From: Pipra filicauda
Lineage: Eukaryota; Chordata; Aves; Passeriformes; Pipridae
DNA length: 64,000 nt
NCBI RefSeq assembly: GCF_003945595.2
Contig: NW_024104420.1
Location: 3,284,201 to 3,348,200, forward strand
Direction of reading: 5' to 3'
The translations under genes and the position numbers were made by a program. This document shows, piece by piece, positions 1 through 11,700 of the stretch (its first letter is position 1; every line of letters starts with the position of its first letter). The notes below the pieces were generated by a model. The model saw only the letters and a list, made by a program, of their open reading frames with translations, was not told where the DNA came from and did no database searches.

Positions 1-150
1 TGCTGGGGACCTCAGAGTTGGAAGCAGCACTCCAGATGGGGTCTCACCAGAGCAGAGTAGAGGGGCAGAATCACCTCCCTCAACTTGCTACCCACTTCGC
101 TTTTGATACATCCCAGGATACAACTGGCTTTCCTGTAGCTGGCAAGATAG
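1..150 (-). mobile_element. CR1 LINE fragment, cut by window edge
   Basis: This is a piece of the reverse-transcriptase region of a CR1 non-LTR retrotransposon, read on the minus strand. The minus-strand frame contains the CR1-typical run around '[20 protein letters not shown]' followed by ALVRPHLEC, which matches the segment also present in the CR1 copies at 46440 and 61240 (GCIRKS, SRSKEVIMPLWSALLKPHLE). CR1 is the dominant LINE of bird genomes. Similarity fades at about 135-150. Nothing suggests activity. The remainder lies outside the window. Confidence 0.85.
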
Positions 151-239
151 AGAGGAAAAAGAAAGCAATAAAAACAAGATTCAGGAATAGCAATACTAAA
201 ATCCAAAGATGTAATGGGTTTGTGTAGTAAAATAACACT

Positions 240-600
240 TCCTTTTTCCAGGAGGAATAGGATATTCCATACCATGTTATGTCAGTCCGACTATAAGAGG
301 GAAGGGAGAATTAGCTCGGCTCTTCTTCATTCTTCCCCTATGGCCCTGTAGGCAGCTATGTCTGTCCGAGACGCTGTTCCGTGAGGGAGGTAGAATTTTT
401 TACTGTTAGTTTCCTTTGTCTGTGTGTTTGTAGCGTTATTAATCTCTTCTTTTTTTTTTTTTTTCTCCATGTTAATATAAACTTTCTTCCTTGGTAAACC
501 CAGGTTTTTCACATTTTTTTCCTTTCGTCTCGCCTTTTTTTTGGGGGGAGGAGGTGAGGGGGAATCTGCGCAGGCTCGGTGGACACCTGGTGTTCAGCCA
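240..600 (+). mobile_element. Probable endogenous retrovirus LTR fragment
   Basis: This block differs from its AT-rich surroundings. It has a TATA-like box (CTATAAGAGG at 291-300), then a CpG-bearing stretch (CTGTCCGAGACGCTG near 361-375), a T-rich section, and a G-rich end (539-590) before AATAAACGATAACA. That order (TATA box, short transcribed leader, T-rich part, terminal CA) fits the U3/R/U5 layout of a plus-oriented retroviral LTR. I see no matching TG start, no target-site duplication and no internal retroviral genes, so it is probably a 5'-truncated solo LTR. Boundaries are approximate. The alternative is a GC-rich unique segment. Confidence 0.42.
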
Positions 601-609
601 AAATAAACG

Positions 610-2230
610 ATAACAAAAGCCAAAAAGCAAACCCAAAACAACCCAAAGATAATGAAAATATCAATTTAAGAAAATTGGCAGATAAAAAGTCATCTGCTAG
701 CAACAGGAACTGGATTTTGATGACAAAAGAAATCAATAGGAACTCCACTGAAATCAGTTTAATACTCATTAGCATTAATATTATTATTAAGTTGGTGCAA
801 ACAGGATCAGATTCCAGCCAACTTCACAGAAGCTAAGAAAATCCAGGGTAGTTTAAGTGTGTTTCTTGTGATTGAAACACACTAATGTTCTCCAGAAAAT
901 ACGAATATATATACACGCATCTGCAAAAGGAATAATTCCGCATTAACTATTACCACCAAAAGAAGGCATAACAATTAAGGTATTAAAATGTTCTTCTGAA
1001 TTTCTAGCCATTATCTGTTCCTATTCCTGAGACATCATGAATGTTTTCAACCCTGTGATGTGACGAGCACATTAAAAATATTTGCAACACCTCCTTTGCC
1101 CTTGGTGACCTTGTCAGTGTGCTTGACACAATGAATATACCAAAATTTATTATGGTTCAGAATACTCACTTCAATGCTTCAGTAGCTGATATGATTTTTC
1201 TATTAAGTGCTCTCTGTAATAATTTACTGGCATTTTGAGCTAAACAAGTACATTGATTTCTCAAGCAGCCGCATAAGTCCTAATGCTTAACATCTTAGGT
1301 ATTTTATATCAGAGCCATGCTGTGCTTCATAGGAAATGTCTTTTTAAACTTAATGGTCATCCAAGGAACTTTTTTTCCCCTGTGCATTAGCATTCATCTT
1401 AAACACCTTTCTACTAGGCTAAAATATGTCATCAAAGTGAATAGATCACATAGTTAGGATTGTTAAGACTTTTGATCTGGTTTGGCTTGCATTTGAGTTA
1501 AATATAGTGGCATAGGATTCAGGGCAAGTACATTAAAAAAACCCCGTAAATATAATTAATTGATATGATACATAGTTACAATACTAACTATACTACAAAT
1601 TAGAAACATGCCTGTCTGAAAATTCAATGAAGACAGAGACCATCATCTTTAGAAAAAAATTCTAACCTAAACAAATACATTTTAACAAACTCTATAGGTT
1701 GCTAACCCAGTGATTTGTGTAAATCTTGGAGCAATTTGCTTTCATATTGAAACACCTGGTTTCAAGTTGTAGAGTGAATGTTTTGCACAATGTAACTCAA
1801 AAACTGCAAACCACAAAAACTCATGACTAATATACAGTACATAAGTGACAAAAACAAACAGTAGTATAAATGCAATGTAGTAAATCAAGACCAGATGTAA
1901 CACATAATAAATCAATCAAAACTGCCAAGAAATTACTAAATATAGTGAATTTAATTAAAGCTTCTGCTGTGTCTCTAGACAATTCAAGTGTAACCATTAG
2001 CTTAGGCCTCCTACTTTTTTCCCCCCTTTTTTTTCAACTGTACCTTGGACTGTTTTTCTCCGCTCATTCAAGCAAAGTCCTTTGAAAGAGACAGGAAGAA
2101 TGTAGAGCAAATACAACAGAATAGAGTACCTTGAAACATTTCATCTAGGACCTGGAAAACACTGATTCTCAAAAGGGGAACATAAAGTCAGGCTAGTTGA
2201 TTTCATTCCATGGAAATAATCAGTAAAACC
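610..2230. other. AT-rich unique sequence, no gene seen
   Basis: There is no supported coding region, RNA gene or recognisable repeat here. The open frames are short and shadow AT-rich sequence. An A-rich patch follows the LTR fragment at 600-660. Confidence 0.6.
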
Positions 2231-2231
2231 T

Positions 2232-2242
2232 ATCTGTTAAAT
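2232..2242. repeat. SINE target-site duplication, left copy
   Basis: ATCTGTTAAAT is repeated exactly at 2582-2592 on the other side of the SINE. The two copies have not diverged. Confidence 0.92.
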
Positions 2243-2581
2243 CAAAAAATCATCATCATGGCCAGTCTTCACAAACGAAGATTTGGGAAAGGTCTTTACC
2301 CTTCGAGCCTGCGCAGTGGATTTTTTAGGTGAGACACAGTGTGCGCTGAACTGAGCCCACCCTTTAATCCTGAGGTTCATCTGCCGGGGCCGAGCGAGCT
2401 TGGACAGTGGCAGCGAGGTCCTCGGGACGTAGGTTTGTTTAGAGTGACCTTCTCTTAGATGGATGGTCTTACAGGGCTGACGAGCTCCATCTGCCCGGAG
2501 GAGTTCCCTGACCGGGAATCGAACCCCGGGCGGTGGCGGTGAGAGTGCCGCATCCTAACCACTAGACCACCAGGGGGGCCC
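2243..2581 (-). mobile_element. tRNA-Glu-derived SINE with RTE-type 3' tail
   Basis: This is a complete 339-bp SINE on the minus strand. It is bounded by a perfect 11-bp target-site duplication, ATCTGTTAAAT, at 2232-2242 and 2582-2592. On the minus strand it starts with a tRNA-like head (about 2506-2577) that closely follows vertebrate tRNA-Glu with anticodon CTC. Box A reads TGGTCTAGTGG (complement of 2559-2569) and box B reads GGTTCGATTCC (complement of 2515-2525), so an internal RNA polymerase III promoter is apparent. A body of about 210 bp of unknown origin follows. The tail (2250-2292) matches the 3' end of the RTE LINE at 57731-57773 at 38 of 43 positions and ends in ATGATGATGA. The tRNA head is part of the SINE, not a tRNA gene. 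The target-site duplication shows insertion by LINE machinery. Confidence 0.93.
2506..2577 (-). promoter_or_regulatory. Internal Pol III promoter (A and B boxes) of the SINE
   Basis: On the minus strand this tRNA-like head carries an A box (TGGTCTAGTGG) and a B box (GGTTCGATTCC) in tRNA spacing, with an anticodon-position CTC as in tRNA-Glu. The acceptor ends are nearly complementary (CCCTG and CAGGG). It could still recruit TFIIIC, but transcription cannot be judged from sequence. Confidence 0.8.
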
Positions 2582-2592
2582 ATCTGTTAAAT
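2582..2592. repeat. SINE target-site duplication, right copy
   Basis: This is the exact second copy of ATCTGTTAAAT. It abuts the tRNA-like 5' end of the minus-strand SINE. Confidence 0.92.
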
Positions 2593-2595
2593 AAC

Positions 2596-2633
2596 ATATA
2601 TATATATACGTGTGTGTGTGTGTGTGTGTGTGT
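2596..2633. repeat. (AT)n(GT)n dinucleotide microsatellite
   Basis: About six TA units run into about twelve TG units directly beside the SINE insertion site. It is a simple repeat and is likely polymorphic in length. Confidence 0.95.
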
Positions 2634-3769
2634 ATTTATGCTTTTCCTCCTCTGTCTCTGATTATCGTTCAGAAGGCACTCTCCAGACCTGAAACACGTC
2701 GCATACTCTCTCTGGTACACACTTACCTGTCCCAGGAGAGAGCAATGAGTAGTCCTGTACAACAGCATGGCTTTGGTGAAAATTCTGCCACGGATATAGC
2801 ATATCTGAAAGAGGAGAACTTTGGATGAATTAACACCCCTTGTCCACAAATCCACGGGACTGTGCCATCAGGAAAACACAGTAGCTCAAATCGAGTCTAC
2901 TCCTCAAGCAGCTGCACACATTTCAGGGCTGAGGATGTGTTTGATGGCACTGTGTCACGGTGAAGATGCAGCATGCAGCAAGTCAGCACACCTCCATGAA
3001 ACTGCTGTGTTAAACCACTGTCAGCGCCCACTCTGGTCAGTGCATTGCATTGCATAGAGCACATCCAGAAGAGTGTATTCCCAGAAGAGAAGAATGGTGC
3101 ATTCCTTTCCAGTAACAAAGTGTGTCTATAGATTCAACCATCTGAAAGGGGAACCAAATTTTCACTCCCTCTCATAGCAAAAGTTGACAGAAAATAATTA
3201 TAATTTCCATTTTTAAAGATCAAATCTCTATTACAGACAGACACTATAATACTAAACTATTGTGGGACACTTTTGCAAAAAACCTTCCATGCTATCTACC
3301 CAAAAAATGGTTTCTGAATCCATGAGTAGTATTCCACCTACTAGTTACCACTGGATATGCTTGACTACAAGTTAAAAAGACATTGCTTCTTGCATTAAGC
3401 ATTTTTGCCTTGAGTTATTGACACATTTTAAATTATTCTACTTTATGTCCATCCTTAATAGAACAGAGATCTGCCACAAAACATCTTTCTTAACTGACTC
3501 GCCTCAGGTACTGTGCAGAGATTCATGATTTAACAGCTCCTCCAAACAGACAGGCATATAGCTTGTTTAATAGGCTTGTTCAACCCTTTGGCTTCTGTGA
3601 GGTATAAGTAGATTATAGAGGTTTGTCTGGCTATCTTTTCACACAGCTTCCAAAATAATTGTCATAAATATTCCTACTTCCTTAACTCAATTAATGAAAT
3701 GTAGTAAATATCTAGTCTACTGTTTCTATTGATTAAACAATTTCTTAGGAAACATAACTGTTGCCACCC

Positions 3770-3807
3770 AATGCTACCGTGGGTAGCATTCTCTCTCACA
3801 GAGAGAA
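3770..3807. repeat. Two adjacent perfect hairpins
   Basis: AATGCTACC (3770-3778), loop GTG, then GGTAGCATT (3782-3790) forms a perfect 9-bp stem. It shares two bases with TTCTCTCT (3789-3796), loop CAC, AGAGAGAA (3800-3807), a perfect 8-bp stem. The two stems cannot both be fully paired at once. A run of 19 A residues follows 18 bases later. No gene is attached and the function is unknown. Confidence 0.85.
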
Positions 3808-3825
3808 AGGAGGAATATTAGAAAG

Positions 3826-3844
3826 AAAAAAAAAAAAAAAAAAA
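3826..3844. repeat. Poly-A run (19 A)
   Basis: This is an uninterrupted run of A within a longer A-rich segment (3821-3850). It could be the decayed tail of an old retrocopy, but no retrocopy body is recognisable upstream. Confidence 0.9.
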
Positions 3845-6800
3845 GGAAAAATTGACATAAGTCACACAAGAATTTCTTTTGTCACTGACAATATTTTTCC
3901 TTATGTCATGAGTTTTTGGAAGACAGGTTTAATGGGAAATATATGGATTCATTATTGCTGGAAATCAGTCTCACTTCAGATGATCATTCATTTACTTTCT
4001 AGAAAAAGCTATTTATGCAGGAAAATTACTCTCTGGGAGTTTTAATAGCCATTTTACAATCCTTGTAATGGTAAACTGGATCCTGCACTAAAAACAGTCA
4101 ACACAGGAGTGTTTCAGGAGGAGGATGAATGGAGGTCACTCACACAAACAGGGCTGGCTGTTATCAAACCTAAATATTTTTTCTTTTTCATAAGCTAAGC
4201 AAAACAAAATAGCTATTAAGTAAACATTTTCATTTGTAATAGAAAACACTTAAAAGAATAATAGTTTTCCGATTCAAACAACAGATGCATGGTAACAGCA
4301 CTAGGTTCATAAAGAGAAAAAGTCCTATGAAAAGCTATTAAAATATTAAATATTTATGCTTTCAAAGCTTCATCTATTTCACAACTATTTCAGCGTGATT
4401 TTATAAATATTTAATGTTATAAAAACATTCTTTTTGTGAACCTGCTGAAATATTCAGCATAAAGAAAAATGTCATTTATACCAGATGATTAATGTCCAAG
4501 ATTCCTAAATCAACAAGCCCAGAAACCAGGGAACGTGAGTAAAAGCATTTGCAGTCTAGAATCTGAAATGGGTTGTTGTGTCCTTGAGAACAGCAGTATC
4601 GGAAATACCCAATAAAGGTGCTGGCTGTGTTACATTTAAAAACAAGAGGAGGCATGTGTTGTGGCACTCTGGGAGGGAAGATATATGCGCAGTGTGATTC
4701 AGCATTGCAGTAGAAGCAGTGCAAGGGAGTGGATCTGCTTGTTGAGATGAACAAAAATGAACAATAGTAAAACAAATAACTCCTTGTGCATAGGCAGGCA
4801 CAACTCAGAGGAAAAAAAAGGAAAAAAAAAAAAAAGAGATGGAATTAGAGGTCTGAGTGAAATATGCTTGTTTAAAAAGACCATTCCCCTCTGGAGACTG
4901 ACATTACCTCCCTTCTCACACTGCTGCAGCATTTACCTGGCTTGATGGAAAGTAGAGTGTGTTACATGCAGCTGCTGACACAATCAGACAACACTAAATG
5001 CCCCCAATTACTTCATTATTTATGAAATGTTTGCTGGGTGCAGTCAGTGGCTTCATGATAAAAAAGCTCCAACAATGAGGCTCTGTCAGATTTTTGGCAG
5101 AGACATATCCAAACACATAAAAACAAGTTAAAACATAATCTTTATGCATAATTCTTTCTTGGCATGTGTCCTCAGTTACCATAATTTGCAGCAGAAAACA
5201 CGTCTACTTTTTCTCACTTTGCAATAATGTGGCCAAAAGTGTATCTAATTCCCCTCCTCCCCCAGAAGAGAAACAGTCTTGTCAGAGGCTGCATGTGCAT
5301 GAGATACCAAGGTTTTCATTTACCACACAGCTGCACTGGCTCTGACAGCCCTGCCTGCTGCCAGACACCTTGAGCCACAGACCCACAGCTGCCCACAAGC
5401 ATCACAGGCAACCAGCCAGGTCTCAGTTTCTCGGCTAGACCTAGCCTCATCTCTGCTCTGAGTGCTGATCAACCTCTTTTGCAGGAAATCCTGTAAAGCA
5501 AGTGAGGAGTGGCAAGCAGTCAGCATGCCAAGAGATGGAATCAGTGTGGAGAGGGGGGAGGACAGTGAAGAGCCGTGAACAATTTGCAAAGGTGCACTAT
5601 GAAGACGATTTACAGCTGGAAAGCCCTCTTAGTGCAAATAGTTCATAAAGCATATGACCTAAGTACTTGCCCACAGGGCCACAATAACATTTATGTAGCA
5701 TAAATTAATGTGTTTCAACCGCTAATTCAATCTGGCTAGCTAATTCCTCTGGTTTTGGCGGAACCTGACATCTGCAACAACGTACTGTGCTTGAGGTGAC
5801 GACTCAGTTCTGGCTGCCTTGCATTTGAGAGTCACAGGCACCCTTACAAACAAAGAGTGCTATTCGCCGAGCAGCCGTAAAAATATACTTCCAGAATATG
5901 TTTGGATGACTACTAATTGAAATTTCCTTTTTATAGGAGTCTGATCAAAACCAGCTGTGGTTTTGGAGTCAAGATTTATATATAGCATTAGAAACCTGAC
6001 AAATTCAGAGACAAACAGCTGAGTGAATGCCAATAATTGTCTGGAAAGACACATAACACACAATTACTTGAGACTTCCCCAAAGGAAAATTCAATGCTGG
6101 ATGTGGATTATTTTTGCAAGCATTTTTCTTTTCTGATTCACTCTTCAGTGAAAGACTATATTTAAGTAGTGCCACAAATTCAGAGAGACTTTATCAGTGC
6201 TTGCAATTATGCCACAGCCAGAGAACAAAAAGGTGAAGCAAATCTCTATCACATTCTTTTCTACACCTCTCTCCAACAAGTATGATCAGTAATATGCCTA
6301 TCTATAGGAAGTCACCTGTTAGATGTAGCTGAACAAATAGAAATATCAGAGGGAAAAAGCAGGTGGGTATCAGTCTCCTGATCTGTGACTTCCTTAACTA
6401 TCAAGATCACCTGGTATTAGACTACTAATTCTTTTCAAGTAGTACAGTCTTACTGAACTCTTAGCAAAACCCATTCTCTTTCACCTGTGTCTGACCAGAT
6501 GACTGTTTCCTACCATTTCAGATCCAATTATGCCTACAACAACTGCTCATGAAGCTCCACACATTGACAATCTTCACAGCTTATCATGACTGTGAATAAA
6601 GCTATAAGTTTTAGAAAAATTCCAGGTCTACCAACCACAGCAAGCTCTCTGCTTATCGTCATATCACTATGAATACCTGAGGTCCTCTGCCTGCAGACAG
6701 GTTCTCCCTAAGAAACCAAACACAGATCCAGATTCTTCCCATGACTTTCAAGCTCACTAAACTGATGATCCAAATCCAAACCTGCCCAAAAAGAGTGGGA

Positions 6801-8721
6801 TACAAGAGACCCTAAATACCATCTTGGACAGCTTTATTACTAATATGTAATTTCTGATTTTTATAAACAAAAAACTATATTACTTGCACTATAAGACTAT
6901 CAGAAAAGTAAAAGTTCCCTTGACTCAAGAAAACATCAAAATGCAAAATCAACTTTTGAGAAAAGTAATCAAATGAAAGAATTCGGTCACCCTACTGTGA
7001 ACAGTTTTTATGTCCTAGTGTTATCCCTTTCAAAAGATCAGTCAGTGGCACCCAGACTGGTGCATTCCAGAGCTAAGTAAAAGTACAGCATTTGTTGGCT
7101 TACGTAAAAGAAGGTTGTATGAGGAAAGAGCCTGAAAGTTTTAGTTTAGGAAATTAAACTAATAATTTAGTTCAGGAAAACTAAATATTCTTTTGGTTAC
7201 CTCAAATCTTCCACAGGTGAGGAACAAAACAGGATATACACTTTTGGGTGTCCTTTTGAGTTTTATTTCTGATCTGGTAATGAAGATCAGAACCTCCTAT
7301 TGAACAAAAAGGAGACCAGACTCGTTCTAATGCTAATTTAAGTAAATCAGAGAAGCTGAAAAAAATTGCTCGGCTGAAAGGCATAAATTGAGATAAAGCA
7401 GTGTTGAAGAAGAAAATATATTGTTTGCAACACAATTTAGTTCTAAGTCAAATAGTGGCAGGGATCTGTTCCTCATGAAACTTTACTCCAGGTCTGATAG
7501 CACTTTCTTAGAGATTTTGGAGAATGTTCAACCCTATCTGTGTTCATTCCATGACTCTCTGAAGAAAGCCAAGAATCAGCCAGTAATCAGCCAGGGCATA
7601 ACCAGCTTCTCCACAGAAGATGAACACCTGTCTTATGACTTTTGCTCTTGCTCTTTGCTCCTCCCCAGTTTATGTTGTACTAGATGAAAATTTCATTTAA
7701 GGGAAATCTCACTGCTGTATACAGAAATTTCACACAGACTGGCTCTTTACTGGAGGGCTTATCCTTCCAAAAATTAAAAATAACTAATAAACTAAACAAT
7801 TAAAAGCAAAATTAATTTCTCTAAATTAATTTTATCTCAGAGAATTCCTAACACACCCACTCAATTATGAATGCAAACATGCACGCCCAAAAATAAAAAC
7901 AAAAACAAACAAAAAAAACCAAGCAGAAAACCAAGAAACTTATCAAACTGTTTCTGTCACATCCTCAAAAAAGAAACTGAGGTGAAGAAAATACTACTTC
8001 ATAACAATTGTCATAATAATATTGAGTATTACCAAGAGACTATACATTTTGCCACTGTACTTGAAGAGAATATGGTATGTATTGTATTCCCCTTCACAGG
8101 ACAATAGATATTTTATGACCATTGTGTGTTTTTACTCATTTGGGGCAAGTTTGTAAATGTAACGTGGTTGTATGTAGCAGACTGTAGAGTGAAAAATCAC
8201 TCTGGTAAATACTACGAAAAATCCTAAAGCAAAGTATGGGAGATTTTCGTCTCTTGCACTTCCTAATACTATACAAATGTAGTTTTGTAGTAGTTTTAGA
8301 GTGTTTCTTGTTATGATGTTGGTAAAAGAAATGTTTCCAGTTTGATGAGGCCACTGTAATTATTTATGCAATCAAAACTTTCTGGCTTCTAGGTATGTTT
8401 GCTACAAAGCATTTGTGTGAGGAAATGGAGAGATTTGGGAGCCATCATTTAAATAAAATTACATTCCTTAATACTCTATTACGCCAGGATTTAAAAAAGA
8501 CTCTCAGTAACTTATTTTTTTCTGGATGCAGAAACTAGCACAGAGCTAGTTTCATTTTGTGAATGGTTCTGTTTTCACTTACATCAGTAGGAGCAGTACA
8601 ATCCAACCCAAGAGAGTTTCTTGTATCTCTGATTCTCAAGAGACTCAAGATCTGCCACTGTGTTACATTCAACTCATTCTTAAGCAAATGCTACAATGAC
8701 ATGATATGGCCCGGTTGCATC

Positions 8722-8754
8722 TGCTGGAAATTATGACGTCTGCCGTTTCCAGCA
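8722..8754. promoter_or_regulatory. Dyad enclosing a CRE-like TGACGTC site
   Basis: TGCTGGAAA (8722-8730) and TTTCCAGCA (8746-8754) are perfect inverted copies, with a 15-base centre containing TGACGTC (8734-8740). TGACGTC is seven of the eight bases of the CREB/ATF consensus TGACGTCA. The symmetry is visible in the sequence. A regulatory role is only a suggestion, and no promoter or gene is seen nearby. Confidence 0.35.
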
Positions 8755-11700
8755 TCTCACCAAACAGCACAAAAGCTCATGGACTTTGAAAGGTACCTCA
8801 GCATTGCATAAAATTTCTTGAACATAAAATGGTGGCAAAAGATAGTTACTTTTCACAACTTCTATATTTCTTTACCATAAAAAGACATATCTATGGATTT
8901 TTTTAATTTGCTTTGTTATACTCATTAACACTGAATTTCTTTAGGAAATATTAGGTGTAATTTTTTGAATGCAGAAGCAGACTCTTCTAGAAGGAAACCA
9001 AGAAATTAACAAATTGCAGGTGTAATAGCATTATTATGGAGGTTGCAAATTTTACAATATCCATAATTAGCTCCCTGTAAATATTGCATGAATGAAAAAC
9101 AATGAAATTTTAGGTTCAAAATAAACATGTCCTCAGGCTGAATGTTGAATTTTCCTGGTTACAGTGACTATACATTTCTAACAACACACATAGCAACTAA
9201 TGAGTGAAGCAGTCACTGTGACAGACTAAAATATGACACATTGCACCCCTTACACATGCAGAATTTAAAACATATGATAAGACTGTCTCAATTTTTAAAA
9301 ACCAATTTTACATTATACCATTAAGAACTGTATAAATTAAGTTGGGTTTTGAGGCTTTTAAAGATCTTTATATATCAATTTAATGGCATGTCAGGCTTGA
9401 AAGGGAAAAGTGTCAGACTGATTTGATAAGAAAGATGTCAGAAGTACATTTATTGAGAAATATATAAAGAATTATTTTATTTTATTTTATGCTAAGCAGG
9501 AATAAGTAGAAGCATGGAAGAGCAAACTTATGTAAGCTGTGTAAATTACATTGATTTTGCGCTGTAATTCACTGATGCTATGCTCACATAAAACATATAT
9601 GTGTCAAATGGGAGGATTTTATACACTTAATGTCCTTATTTGACACCTCTTTTGATCTAACTAAAGCTTTTCTACTTTCGTAACCCTAACATACCAATCT
9701 CCGACGTAAAAACATGAAGGAAAAAATCAAAATCCTGTCCTTGAAGTTTCAATGAAGCAAATGGAAGAAAATTTATCATAAAGGGCCACAACTTTTTGCA
9801 TCCTTCATTACATGCATTTAATGCAGAGGGAGAGGCTCTAATTTAGGAAATAACAGATCTCTTAACTCACAAAGAAAGTTGACTACAACCTTGAGGACAA
9901 GAACAGCTGAAAAAAGAGAATAAAAATCAAAAAACTGTGTCTGGATCAGAGTGAAGGCTGAAGATTCACTGCTTTTTAAGTGTTTCCAGCAGAATGCTAA
10001 ATTAAACAACCAAAATGTCCAAGGAAGGAAACTGAGGTACAACTCTAAAGTGTATACTGCCTAGAATTGCTTCCAGACCTGGTAGATAAAGAAAGACTTA
10101 CACAGGTTCCCCTTCAAAGTTTGGCCTCTCATCTTACTATTTGACCAGAGGGTTAGGCAGACTATCAGCAAACAACTTTTGGAACCCAAAGCTCTCTTAG
10201 AGATTTTGGGTTTGTGGGGCAAGACTGAGTGAAGTGGCATTATTCTCACATGCTTCACTGAGATGCAGGACACACCTCAGTCATGCTATGGTGCCAGAAG
10301 GCATCCTGAACTCATTAATTATGATCAAGTGATGCTACAGAGGAAGATTCATACTTTCTGGCAAAGGGGACTTATGGGACTTTTTAATTCCTTACATATC
10401 TGCTGAGATAGTTTAATAACATCTGGTAGAGTGCTGGACAAATATGCATGAGATTACTCATTTGTATCCACTTCAGTAGTTTAGCAGATACCTGTTAATG
10501 GTACTTGAAGACGAGACTACACCGTTTCATATGTTTTTCAACAGTATTGAAAAACAGCTGAACTGGGATGACAGAGGCAAAGGACAAATGTTGCATTTTA
10601 ATCCTGTCAGTGAAAAAGCTTCTGAAGTACTGCCTCTCACTAAGAATACATGCAACTGGATTTTTTTCAATAACATGGTAATTTTACCTGTCAGTTTCCC
10701 TCCCCATTTGCTTTACTAAAAGCAGATTTAAAGGTACTTTCATGGAGGTGGATGGTACTTGAAAGGTAATTTTCCAGAATAAAGAGTCTGGGTGAACAAA
10801 CAAGTCATGACCAGGACATCATAAGTCAACCCTGCCAAACAAACAAAGTCAGCCCTGTCAAACAAGCAGGAGACCTAGCAGAATGGACACTTCAAGGCAC
10901 TGTGGATCCAGTAGAAAATCACTGTTAGCATTCTCCTACAGCCTCTGACTCTGCTGAATGTCCAGTGACCCACTGGCACAGAGCAGCAGCTTCATGCCAT
11001 GCTTTTTGTCCCCTCCTTCGCCCAGCCAGGCAGCCTGCTATAATGTTGAAGAAACAGTTGCCTGGTACAATTAGCCCTGAAAACTAGACTTTTAGTAATA
11101 TAAAAACAAATCAAGCTGGGATGGCATAGTTTTTAGATATTCTCACAATAACCTCAGGAAATTAATTGTTTGCACACAGTGCAGAAAAATTAAGTCTTCA
11201 TCCCCACATTAGCATAGCTTTACAGAAATTCACTCTCAATTCAAAATAAATAAAATTATGTTTAATTTAAATCCTATGGTCTTTTTGGTGTTCTCACCTC
11301 GTTCTTAAATTAGCAGAAACTCCTTTAATTTTAACCTTATTAGTGAGTGATGAAAACAAAGACCCTCAACAACTTTATTGCCATGGTATTAAGATCTTAA
11401 AAGTCTTTTAATGTTAACTCTGACAAGAACTGGAAGCATCTACTTTTCTTCCAGAAAAACACATCACATGCTTGCACTTGTGTCCATGGGAAGGGCTGTT
11501 CCTGGTACTGCTTAGCAGTCAAGGTTCCCATACTTGAGCTCTGGCATTCCCACCTCCCTCTGAAGCAAGTTTCAAGCACAAGCACCAGACCTTGCAGAAA
11601 GGATATCTGAGACTGTTTACATCTCTCTGCTTTCCTAGGGGAATCAGTGAGAAGGCTGTCACCTGGGACAGTATTTCCTGACCACTGTTTTGCTTGACTT

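Noticed and set aside
2506..2577. A tRNA-Glu (CTC) gene on the minus strand
   Set aside because: The tRNA-like part is joined without a terminator to a SINE body and an RTE-like tail, and the whole unit is bounded by an 11-bp target-site duplication. It is a SINE head.
2610..2828. Frame starting in the GT microsatellite
   Set aside because: Its start is in the simple repeat (MCVCVCVC) and the remainder has no family resemblance.
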